Source: an uncultured Bacteroidota bacterium (GTDB lineage Bacteria; Bacteroidota; Bacteroidia; Flavobacteriales; Flavobacteriaceae). From it: a stretch of 64,000 bases of DNA. The stretch spans positions 16,616 to 80,615 of the forward strand of contig CACHNE010000005.1 in assembly GCA_902581145.1 (NCBI GenBank), read 5' to 3'. Numbering within the stretch: the first letter of the stretch is position 1; each line of letters opens with the position of its first letter. Made by a program: the position numbers and the translations under genes. Shown piece after piece: positions 1 through 9,783 of this stretch. The notes beneath the pieces are model-generated. The model was not told the DNA's origin. It ran no database searches and saw only the letters and a list, made by a program, of their open reading frames with translations.

Positions 1-1
1 T

Positions 2-835
2 GATATTGATATTTTATTAGTAGATGATATGATAATTAACTCCGAAGAATTAACTATCCCACATAAAGAAATGTGCAATAGAAGATTTGTACTAGACCCT
101 TTAATTGAGATTGATCCAAATATAATACATCCTGTAAATAAAATGTCGATTAAAGAAATTTTGAATTCTCTTGAATCTAAACAGAAAATTCAAAATAAAG
201 ATATAATTCTTCAAAACCCTGCTCATTCAGTTTCAATAAACAACTATAGCTATATTGCAATTGAAGGGAATATTGGATCTGGAAAAACAAGCTTATCAAA
301 ATTGATTTCAAGTGACTTCAACACAAAATTAATGTTGGAAAGATTTATTGACAATCCATTTTTAGCCAAATTTTATAAAAACCCTAAGGAATTTGCATTC
401 AAACTAGAAATGTCTTTTTTGGCTGATAGATATCAGCAAACAAACGAGGATTTATCCCAATTAAATTTTTTTAGTCAAAATATTATTAGTGATTATGATA
501 TTCATAAATCACTAATTTTTTCAAAAATTAATTTAAATGAGGATGAATTTAATTTATACAGAAAACTATTTTATTCTTTATATAAAAGTATTGTAAAACC
601 AGACTTAATTATTTTCTTAAATCAGACTATTGAAAATTTAAAAATAAATATAGAAAAAAGAGGTAGGGAATATGAGTCAAAAATATCAGAAGAGTATTTA
701 AAAAAAATAAATCAAAGTTATTCTGATTTTTTTAAATCAAGGCCTGATTTAAATGTTAAATTTATAGATGTTTCAGAGATAGATTTTGTAAAAAATAGAT
801 TAGATTACTTATCTATAATTAATGGAATTAGTTAG
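2..835 (+). CDS. folK: HPPK (FolK) C-terminal part fused to deoxynucleoside kinase; 5' truncated by window edge
   Basis: The frame stays open to the window edge: DIDILLVDDMIINSEELTIPHKEMCNRRFVLDPLIEIDPNIIHP is HPPK C-terminal sequence. It is followed by the P-loop IEGNIGSGKTSLSK and dNK-type motifs (KRGREYESKIS). Confidence 0.85.
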   Translation, partial: DIDILLVDDMIINSEELTIPHKEMCNRRFVLDPLIEIDPNIIHPVNKMSIKEILNSLESKQKIQNKDIILQNPAHSVSINNYSYIAIEGNIGSGKTSLSKLISSDFNTKLMLERFIDNPFLAKFYKNPKEFAFKLEMSFLADRYQQTNEDLSQLNFFSQNIISDYDIHKSLIFSKINLNEDEFNLYRKLFYSLYKSIVKPDLIIFLNQTIENLKINIEKRGREYESKISEEYLKKINQSYSDFFKSRPDLNVKFIDVSEIDFVKNRLDYLSIINGIS

Positions 836-1361
836 CGTTAATTTTTAAAAAAAAATCCCAAACCACAATCCCTGCGGAAACAGAAACATTTAAAGAATGT
901 TTAGTTCCATATTGAGATATTTCAACTACATCATCACTAAGATCAATCACGTTTTGACTAACTCCTTTTATTTCATTACCAAAAATTACAGCATATTTTT
1001 TACTTGAATCAAGGCTGAAATTTTCTAAAGGTGTTGATTTATCAGCTTGCTCAATAGAAATAATATTGTAATTTTCACTCTTTAGTTTTAAAATGGCATT
1101 TTCAATTTCTTCGACATAGATCCATTTTAAAGATTCGGTGCTGCCAAGTGCAGTTTTTCGAATCTCATTATTTGGTGGTACAGCGGTAATGCCACATAGA
1201 ATTATTTCGTCGATTAGAAAAGCGTCACAGGTTCTAAAAATACTACCAACATTATGTGCACTTCTAATATTATCTAGTACAACTTTAATAGGCGTTTTAG
1301 ATGAATTTTTAAACTCCTCTAAAGAAATCCTATTTAATTCACTATTTTTTAGTTTTTTCAT
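828..1361 (-). CDS. TrmH/SpoU family RNA 2'-O-methyltransferase
   Basis: Motifs VLDNIRSAHNVGSIFRTCDAF, IFGNEIKGVS and HSLNVSVSAGIVVWDFF. Confidence 0.88.
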   Translation of the reverse strand: MKKLKNSELNRISLEEFKNSSKTPIKVVLDNIRSAHNVGSIFRTCDAFLIDEIILCGITAVPPNNEIRKTALGSTESLKWIYVEEIENAILKLKSENYNIISIEQADKSTPLENFSLDSSKKYAVIFGNEIKGVSQNVIDLSDDVVEISQYGTKHSLNVSVSAGIVVWDFFLKINAN

Positions 1362-1454
1362 TTGAGCTTACTTTAAACATTTGTTTTCTAAACAACTAAA
1401 TAATAATTACATTAGTAAAGATGTAGTGGTAAAAATAGTATATAAGTTATCCAA

Positions 1455-4040
1455 TTGAAAAAAGACGCAAAAAAAATTACACCTTTAATGCAGCAGTATA
1501 ATGCTATTAAGGTAAAGTATCCTGATGCTTTACTACTTTTTCGAGTAGGTGATTTTTATGAAACTTTTGGACAAGATGCAATTCAGGCTTCCAAAATCTT
1601 AGATATTATTTTGACTAAACGAGGTGCTGGAAGTCAAAGTGAAACAGAGCTTGCCGGATTTCCTCACCATTCTTTAAATCTGTATTTACCCAAACTTGTG
1701 AAGGCTGGTCATCGTGTGGCAATTTGTGATCAATTGGAAGACCCAAAAAAAACAAAAAAAATTGTAAAGAGAGGAGTAACTGAGCTTGTAACCCCAGGCC
1801 TAGCCTCTGTAGATGGAGTGCTGAATCCAAAGAAAAATAATTTTTTAGCTTCAATTTATTTTAGCAACAATATTGGGATTTCATTTTTAGATATTTCAAC
1901 TGGAGAGTTTTTATTATCTCAAGGAGATTCTGAGTATATAGCTAAATTAATATCAAACTTCAAGCCGAGTGAGATACTAATTGCAAAACAACAAAAGAAA
2001 ATTTTCAAAGAGCAGTTTGGAGAATTACATAATCTCTTTTTTTTAGAGGAATGGGTTTATAATTCTGATTTTGCTAATGAGTTAATACAAAAACAATTTG
2101 AAACTAATTCACTTAAAGGTTTTGCTATTAGTGATTTACACGAAGGGATAATTTCTACCGCAGGTATTTTACATTACTTAAGTGAAACTCAACATCATCA
2201 GCTGAATCATATAACAACAATTAAGAGGATTCCGTTCGAAGGTCACGTTTGGTTAGATAGATTTACCATTAGAAATCTAGAAATATTTTCTCCGAATACT
2301 GTTGAAGGAAAATGCTTAATTGATATTATTGATCATACGATTTCGCCAATGGGAGGAAGATTATTGAAAAGGTGGTTGGCATTACCATCTACGAATAATG
2401 AACTTATTTTTAAACGACACAATATTGTTGAATATTTTATTAATAAAGACAAACATAGAAGTTTTTTAATCGAAACCCTTTCCTCGCTTAGTGATTTGGA
2501 AAGATTGGTTTCTAAAGTTGCAACTAAAAAAATTAATCCTCGAGAACTTTTTACACTTAATGAATCTCTAAAAAATATTAAACCATTAAAAAATGAGTTT
2601 AAAAAAACCACATCTGATGATTTAAATTCATTGTTTAAATCATTAAGTAATTGCGACGAAATAATAAACCTAATAGGCTCTACACTTTCTGAAACTCCAC
2701 CGGTGAATATTATTAAAGGAAATACAATTTCTTCAGATTTTTCAAATGAACTAAAGGAACTTAGAAGTTTATCCAAGAATAATAAAGATTTTCTAGACGA
2801 CATGTTAAAAGAACAGTCTGAGATTACAAATATTCCGTCTTTGAAAATCTCATCTAATAATGTTTTTGGTTATTACATAGAAGTAAGAAATACGCATAAA
2901 GATAAAGTTCCTGAAAATTGGATTAGAAAACAAACCTTAGTAAATGCGGAAAGATATATTACTGAAGAACTCAAGGAATATGAGTCAAAAATATTAGGTG
3001 CTGAACAGAGAATAATGGAACTAGAAATAAAATTTTTTGATGAATTATTAAACTCTTGCCAGTCATATATTAAAGAAATACAAAATAATTCTTCGATTAT
3101 AGCGGAGTTGGATTGCCTTGTTTCTTTTTCCAGTCTATCAGCTCTAAAAAATTATGTAAGACCTGAAATTGATGAATCTTTTGATATCGAAATTATTAAT
3201 GGTAGACACCCTGTAATTGAAAGCCAGTTGCCGATAGACAAACCTTATATTCCTAACAGTATTTATCTTAATAAAAAAAACCAACAAATTATAATGATTA
3301 CTGGACCAAATATGTCTGGTAAATCTGCAATTTTACGACAAACAGCAATAATTTGTTTACTTGCTCAGATTGGATGCTTTGTTCCTGCCGAAAAATTAAA
3401 AATGGGTATAATTGATAAAATTTTTACTCGTGTAGGCGCTTCTGATAATATTAGTATGGGTGAATCTACTTTTATGGTTGAAATGAATGAGACAGCGTTG
3501 ATTCTCAATAATATTTCCGAGAGAAGCCTAATATTATTAGATGAAATTGGAAGAGGAACAAGTACTTATGATGGTATTTCAATTGCTTGGGCAATTTCAG
3601 GATATCTACATCAACACCATTCAAAACCAAAGACCTTATTTGCAACTCACTATCATGAATTAAATCAAATGAAGGATTCATTTGAAAGAATTAAAAATTT
3701 TAACGTGTCAATAAAAGAAGAAAATAATCAAATATTATTTTTAAGAAAATTAATTCCTGGTAGTAGTGAACATAGTTTTGGAATTCATGTTGCAAAAATG
3801 GCTGGAATGCCTAAAGATGTATTAAACAAAGCAAATGATATGCTAAAGCAACTTGAACAGTCCCGCTCATCAAAAGAGTTAATTGTTAATGAAATTTCTC
3901 CTCAGTTGGAGTTTTTTAATATCAGTGATCCTATTCTTGAGGAATTGAAAAATGATTTAGAAAATTTAAATTTGGATGAATTAACTCCAATTGAAGCACT
4001 TCTTAAATTAAATGAACTTAAAAGAAAGATAAATAATTAG
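1455..4040 (+). CDS. mutS: DNA mismatch repair protein MutS (TTG start likely)
   Basis: 861 aa; MQQYNAIKVKYPDALLLFRVGDFYETFG, TGPNMSGKSAILRQ, LLDEIGRGTSTYDG, FATHYHEL. Confidence 0.97.
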   Translation: MKKDAKKITPLMQQYNAIKVKYPDALLLFRVGDFYETFGQDAIQASKILDIILTKRGAGSQSETELAGFPHHSLNLYLPKLVKAGHRVAICDQLEDPKKTKKIVKRGVTELVTPGLASVDGVLNPKKNNFLASIYFSNNIGISFLDISTGEFLLSQGDSEYIAKLISNFKPSEILIAKQQKKIFKEQFGELHNLFFLEEWVYNSDFANELIQKQFETNSLKGFAISDLHEGIISTAGILHYLSETQHHQLNHITTIKRIPFEGHVWLDRFTIRNLEIFSPNTVEGKCLIDIIDHTISPMGGRLLKRWLALPSTNNELIFKRHNIVEYFINKDKHRSFLIETLSSLSDLERLVSKVATKKINPRELFTLNESLKNIKPLKNEFKKTTSDDLNSLFKSLSNCDEIINLIGSTLSETPPVNIIKGNTISSDFSNELKELRSLSKNNKDFLDDMLKEQSEITNIPSLKISSNNVFGYYIEVRNTHKDKVPENWIRKQTLVNAERYITEELKEYESKILGAEQRIMELEIKFFDELLNSCQSYIKEIQNNSSIIAELDCLVSFSSLSALKNYVRPEIDESFDIEIINGRHPVIESQLPIDKPYIPNSIYLNKKNQQIIMITGPNMSGKSAILRQTAIICLLAQIGCFVPAEKLKMGIIDKIFTRVGASDNISMGESTFMVEMNETALILNNISERSLILLDEIGRGTSTYDGISIAWAISGYLHQHHSKPKTLFATHYHELNQMKDSFERIKNFNVSIKEENNQILFLRKLIPGSSEHSFGIHVAKMAGMPKDVLNKANDMLKQLEQSRSSKELIVNEISPQLEFFNISDPILEELKNDLENLNLDELTPIEALLKLNELKRKINN

Positions 4041-4090
4041 TATTTTTTTTTAATTTTAACACCCTAATAAAAACTAACTAAAACGATTAA

Positions 4091-6241
<2,151 letters not shown>

Positions 6242-6264
6242 GTTTCATATTTGAAAATTTATAT

Positions 6265-6272
6265 TAAATTTG
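6265..6272 (+). promoter_or_regulatory. Candidate Bacteroidota -7 element upstream of tRNA-Gly
   Basis: TAAATTTG matches the TAnnTTTG consensus, 36 nt before the tRNA 5' end. No convincing -33 box at the usual spacing. Confidence 0.4.
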
Positions 6273-6307
6273 CATCCGCACTTAAGGTGCATGATCTTTT
6301 AAATATT

Positions 6308-6379
6308 GCGAAAGTAGCTCAGGGGTAGAGCATCACCTTGCCAAGGTGAGGGTCGCGGGTTCAAATCCCGTCTTTCGCT
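6308..6379 (+). tRNA. tRNA-Gly (GCC)
   Basis: Cloverleaf read by eye: acceptor GCGAAAG/CTTTCGC, anticodon loop in CCTTGCCAAGG, T-arm GCGGGTTCAAATCCCGT. Confidence 0.95.
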
Positions 6380-6393
6380 CACATACAATATAA

Positions 6394-6479
6394 GCTGAAG
6401 TGGTGGAATTGGTAGACACGTTGGACTTAAAATCCAATGGATAGTAATATCCGTGCGGGTTCAAGTCCCGCCTTCAGTA
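6394..6479 (+). tRNA. tRNA-Leu (UAA)
   Basis: Class II tRNA with long variable arm; acceptor GCTGAAG/CTTCAGT, anticodon stem-loop TTGGACTTAAAATCCAA, T-arm GCGGGTTCAAGTCCCGC. Confidence 0.95.
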
Positions 6480-6480
6480 C

Positions 6481-6519
6481 AAAACGGAAGATTTCATATT
6501 GATTTCTTCCGTTTTTTTT
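6481..6519 (+). terminator. Rho-independent terminator after the tRNA pair
   Basis: ACGGAAGA...TCTTCCGT stem followed by an 8-T run. Confidence 0.85.
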
Positions 6520-6618
6520 ATCAAAAATCTAATAAAATTTTAAAAAACATAATTATTTTATACTAAAAAACAAATATATTTATCATTTTATTAATATATA
6601 CTCAAAATAATTGATAAT

Positions 6619-7782
6619 ATGAAAAGAATTAGTTCGTTAGATATTTTAAAGGGAATCATAATAGTAGTAATGTCTTTAGACCATTTTAGAGACTATTTTC
6701 ACTACGAAGCCTTCTTTTTTAATCCAACTGACCCTCAACAAACTAATAATGCTACATTTTTTATCAGATGGATAACTCATTATTGTGCACCTGTCTTTGC
6801 ATTTCTTGCAGGTGTTTCAGCTTATATTGTGGGTAATAAGTATGATAAAAAATATTTATCAAAATTTCTTCTATCAAGGGGTGTTTGGTTAATTTTTGTA
6901 GAGATTGCAATAATGAATTTCGGATGGAGATTTGATATTGAGTTCAATTTTCTTGTTTTACAGGTTATTTGGATGTTAGGAATATGTATGATTTTACTTT
7001 CCGGATTGATTTGGTTTTCATTAAATAAAATTTTGATTTTTAGCTTATTAATTATTTTTGGACATAATTTGTTAGATTCTTTTGATATTTCAGGAAATTT
7101 CATTTGGGCTGTAATTCATAAGTTCGACTTCTTTACCTATTATGAAACAAAAACTCTTGTTGTCGCATATCCGATAATACCTTGGATAGGTGTAATGTCT
7201 CTTGGATATTTCTTTGGTCAATATTTTCAGAAAGATTTTTCTCAACATTTAAGAATTGACATTTTAAAAAGAGTCGGAATCATTTCAATTATTGGTTTTT
7301 TTATTGTCAGGTTTATAAATTCCTACGGAAATTCAAAAATGTGGATTAATTATGATTTATTTTCTCAAACTTTTTACTCATTTATGGATCCACAAAAATA
7401 CCCCCCATCCCTATCATATCTGTTAATGACACTAGGTCCAATGTTTTTGCTTTTAGCAGTTTTTGAATTAATCAAGAAATCATACTTTTTAAATATTTTC
7501 ATAGTATTTGGTAAGGTTCCTTTTTTCTTTTACATTTTACATGTTTATTTTATACATTTCTTTGCTATGATCGCTGCAGAATTTTCAGGCTTTGGATGGG
7601 AAATAATGATTTTAAAACAGCCAATTTGGATGCTGCCTTCTAATCTAGAAGGTTTCGGATTTAATACACTTATAATGTTAATATTGTGGATTTGTTTTGT
7701 TGCTTTTATGTACCCTATGTGTAAAAAATTTGGGGAATATAAGATGAACAATAAACAAAAAAAATGGCTTAGTTACTTATAG
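6619..7782 (+). CDS. DUF1624 / heparan-alpha-glucosaminide N-acetyltransferase-like membrane protein
   Basis: MKRISSLDILKGIIIVVMSLDHFRDYFHYEAFFFNPTD and multiple TM segments match this family's N-terminus. Confidence 0.8.
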   Translation: MKRISSLDILKGIIIVVMSLDHFRDYFHYEAFFFNPTDPQQTNNATFFIRWITHYCAPVFAFLAGVSAYIVGNKYDKKYLSKFLLSRGVWLIFVEIAIMNFGWRFDIEFNFLVLQVIWMLGICMILLSGLIWFSLNKILIFSLLIIFGHNLLDSFDISGNFIWAVIHKFDFFTYYETKTLVVAYPIIPWIGVMSLGYFFGQYFQKDFSQHLRIDILKRVGIISIIGFFIVRFINSYGNSKMWINYDLFSQTFYSFMDPQKYPPSLSYLLMTLGPMFLLLAVFELIKKSYFLNIFIVFGKVPFFFYILHVYFIHFFAMIAAEFSGFGWEIMILKQPIWMLPSNLEGFGFNTLIMLILWICFVAFMYPMCKKFGEYKMNNKQKKWLSYL

Positions 7783-9486
7783 TTATCTAAATCTAGATTT
7801 TTTCTTTTTCTTTGATTTTTTTCTAGAGCTAGTTTTCTTTCTTGTTTTTCTTCTTTCTTTTCTTGGTCTAGGTCTTTCTTCATTCAAATCAATTGAAGTC
7901 CCCAAAACAATATCATTACCTCTAAAATCAATCTTTTTAATATTTGACGTTAATTGGTCTGCAAAATCTTTGTCAATTTCAAAAAAAGTTTGGTATCGGT
8001 TGAGTTCAATTTTTCCGATTTCAATATCGTTAGATTTAAGAGCTCTGTTAATAATTGAAATAATATCAATAGGTGTTGCTCTGTGTTTTCTTCCAATATT
8101 AATCGAAAACCCAGTCATTGATTTTTTGTTTCCTCTTTTTTTCTCTGATTTTTTACTTCTTTTAGATTGTAGTTTATTAGCCTCTTTGTAATAGTTTAAA
8201 AATCTATTAAATTCTACAGAAACAAATCTTTTGATTAACTCATCTCTGTCAAGCCATTCAAGTTTTTGATAGATGTCCTTTAAAAATGGTTTTATTTGTT
8301 TTTCATCAACTTCAACATTTTCAATTTTATCTATCATTTTATAAAGTTGATTGGAACAAATTTCCACTCCGGTTGGAACGTCCTTATTTACAAATTTAAT
8401 CCCTCCCTTTTTTTCAATTGATTTTATTTTTCTTCTTTCACTTTCATTTGAGATAGCAATTGAAATCCCGCTTTTTCCTGCTCTTGCAGTTCTACCACTT
8501 CGGTGGATATAAACTTCTGGATCATCAGGAAGTGAGTAATTAATTACGTGCGTTATATCATCTACATCTAAGCCACGCGCAGCCACATCAGTTGCAATTA
8601 AAATTTGTAGTGACTTATTTCTAAATCTTTGCATGACCTCATCTCTTTGATTTTGAGATAAATCTCCGTGTATAGCATCTGCATTATATCCCTCAGCGAT
8701 AAATTTATTTGCAATATCTTTTGTGTGCCTTTTTGTCCTACAGAATACTATACCATATATATTAGGATTAAAATCGGCAATTCTTTTTAATGCCTCATAT
8801 TTATTTCTAGAACTAACATTGTATATATGATGCTCAATATTTTTTGCGCCTGAATTAATTTTGGATACGCTAATTTCTTTTGCGTCACTCATGTATCTTT
8901 TAGAGATACTTTTAACTTCCTTGGAAATAGTTGCAGAAAAAAGCATAGTTTGTCGATCGGCTCTTGTTCTTTCTAATATAAAATCTAAATCATCTTTAAA
9001 GCCCATACTTAACATTTCATCAGCTTCATCCAATACGACCTTGTCAACCAATTCTAATTTTAAAACTTTTCTTTTGATTAAATCTTTGGTTCTTCCAGGT
9101 GTACCAACAACTATATGAACCCCTTTATTTAAAGATTTAATTTGTGTGTCAATATTGGTCCCACCATAAACTGCTAAAATTTTTATTCCAGATACATATT
9201 TTGAGTAAGTTTCTAAGTCTTTACATATTTGAATACAAAGTTCTCTGGTGGGGCATAATATTATAGTTTGTACGTATTTATTTTTTAATTCGGTTTTTTG
9301 AATTACTGGTAGTCCAAATGCTGCTGTTTTTCCTGTACCTGTTTGAGCCAGTGAAATTAAATCTCTGTTTTCAAGTAATAAAAACGGTATTGATTGTTCT
9401 TGAACTTCAGTCGGGTTGATAAAGCCCATTTCATTTATGCCTTTACATAAATCTTTTGCTACACCAATTTCTTTAAATTTTGACAT
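7783..9486 (-). CDS. DEAD-box RNA helicase with DbpA-like C-terminal domain and basic tail
   Basis: AQTGTGKTAAF, PTRELCIQI, DEADEM, SAT, HRSGRTARAGK; C-terminal RKERRKTRKKTSSRKKSKKKKKSRFR. Confidence 0.95.
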   Translation of the reverse strand: MSKFKEIGVAKDLCKGINEMGFINPTEVQEQSIPFLLLENRDLISLAQTGTGKTAAFGLPVIQKTELKNKYVQTIILCPTRELCIQICKDLETYSKYVSGIKILAVYGGTNIDTQIKSLNKGVHIVVGTPGRTKDLIKRKVLKLELVDKVVLDEADEMLSMGFKDDLDFILERTRADRQTMLFSATISKEVKSISKRYMSDAKEISVSKINSGAKNIEHHIYNVSSRNKYEALKRIADFNPNIYGIVFCRTKRHTKDIANKFIAEGYNADAIHGDLSQNQRDEVMQRFRNKSLQILIATDVAARGLDVDDITHVINYSLPDDPEVYIHRSGRTARAGKSGISIAISNESERRKIKSIEKKGGIKFVNKDVPTGVEICSNQLYKMIDKIENVEVDEKQIKPFLKDIYQKLEWLDRDELIKRFVSVEFNRFLNYYKEANKLQSKRSKKSEKKRGNKKSMTGFSINIGRKHRATPIDIISIINRALKSNDIEIGKIELNRYQTFFEIDKDFADQLTSNIKKIDFRGNDIVLGTSIDLNEERPRPRKERRKTRKKTSSRKKSKKKKKSRFR

Positions 9487-9536
9487 AAAATATTTTCTCG
9501 CTGCAAATGTCGACTATTTAATTCGGTATTCAATCA

Positions 9537-9590
9537 AAAAAAATAGATTAAAATTTTTCGATTTCATTTTTTATTTAAAAAAATAGATTA
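9537..9590. repeat. Pair of 14-nt direct repeats AAAAAAATAGATTA (9537-9550, 9577-9590)
   Basis: Identical 14-mers exactly 40 nt apart, just upstream of the trp leader. Confidence 0.6.
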
Positions 9591-9604
9591 TTATATTTAC
9601 ATCA

Positions 9605-9661
9605 ATGAAAAAATTACAATTAAATATGTGGTGGTGGAAACATGAAATATTCATTTCGTGA
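9605..9661 (+). CDS. trpL: trp operon leader peptide MKKLQLNMWWWKHEIFIS
   Basis: 18-codon ORF with three consecutive TGG codons, located between a candidate promoter and a Rho-independent terminator upstream of trpE. Confidence 0.93.
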   Translation: MKKLQLNMWWWKHEIFIS

Positions 9662-9698
9662 GGTAGTCGCTATATTTTAATTTGAAAAAAAGCTTATC
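9662..9698 (+). promoter_or_regulatory. Candidate antiterminator helix of the trp attenuator
   Basis: GGTAG(tc)GCT at 9662-9671 can pair with AGCTTATC at 9691-9698 (two G-U pairs, one 2-nt bulge), competing with the terminator's 5' arm. Hand-folded. Confidence 0.55.
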
Positions 9699-9719
9699 AT
9701 CACGATAAGCTTTTTTTTT
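9685..9719 (+). terminator. trp attenuator terminator
   Basis: AAAAAAAGCTTATC-ATCAC-GATAAGCTTTTTTTTT: 7-bp core extended by A/T pairs, ending in a 9-T run. Confidence 0.92.
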
Positions 9720-9746
9720 GTTCATGATTGGTTTTAGTTTGTTTTT

Positions 9747-9774
9747 TTAACGGGGGTGTAAAAGCCCCCATTAA
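9747..9774 (+). promoter_or_regulatory. Second hairpin in trpE 5' UTR
   Basis: TTAAcGGGGG-tgtaaaag-CCCCCaTTAA, ending 9 nt before the trpE ATG. Confidence 0.55.
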
Positions 9775-9783
9775 GAATTAAAA

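Noticed and set aside
1362-1454. TTTGTTTTCTAAACAA inverted repeat between trmH and mutS
   Set aside because: Very short A/T stem in a divergent promoter region; expected by chance in AT-rich DNA.
6281-6293. GCAC-TTAAG-GTGC inverted repeat upstream of tRNA-Gly
   Set aside because: Only a 4-bp stem; insufficient support as a leader structure.
7790-7870. Low-complexity TTTCTT-rich tract
   Set aside because: Reverse complement of the Lys/Arg-rich C-terminal tail of the DEAD-box helicase; coding explanation suffices.
8861-9118. Antisense ORF inside the DEAD-box helicase, and similar shadow ORFs (e.g. 2333-2803, 5342-5608, 12413-12790, 17753-18151, 35503-35835)
   Set aside because: They lie opposite well-supported conserved genes and show composition typical of antisense frames; no independent motif or regulatory support.
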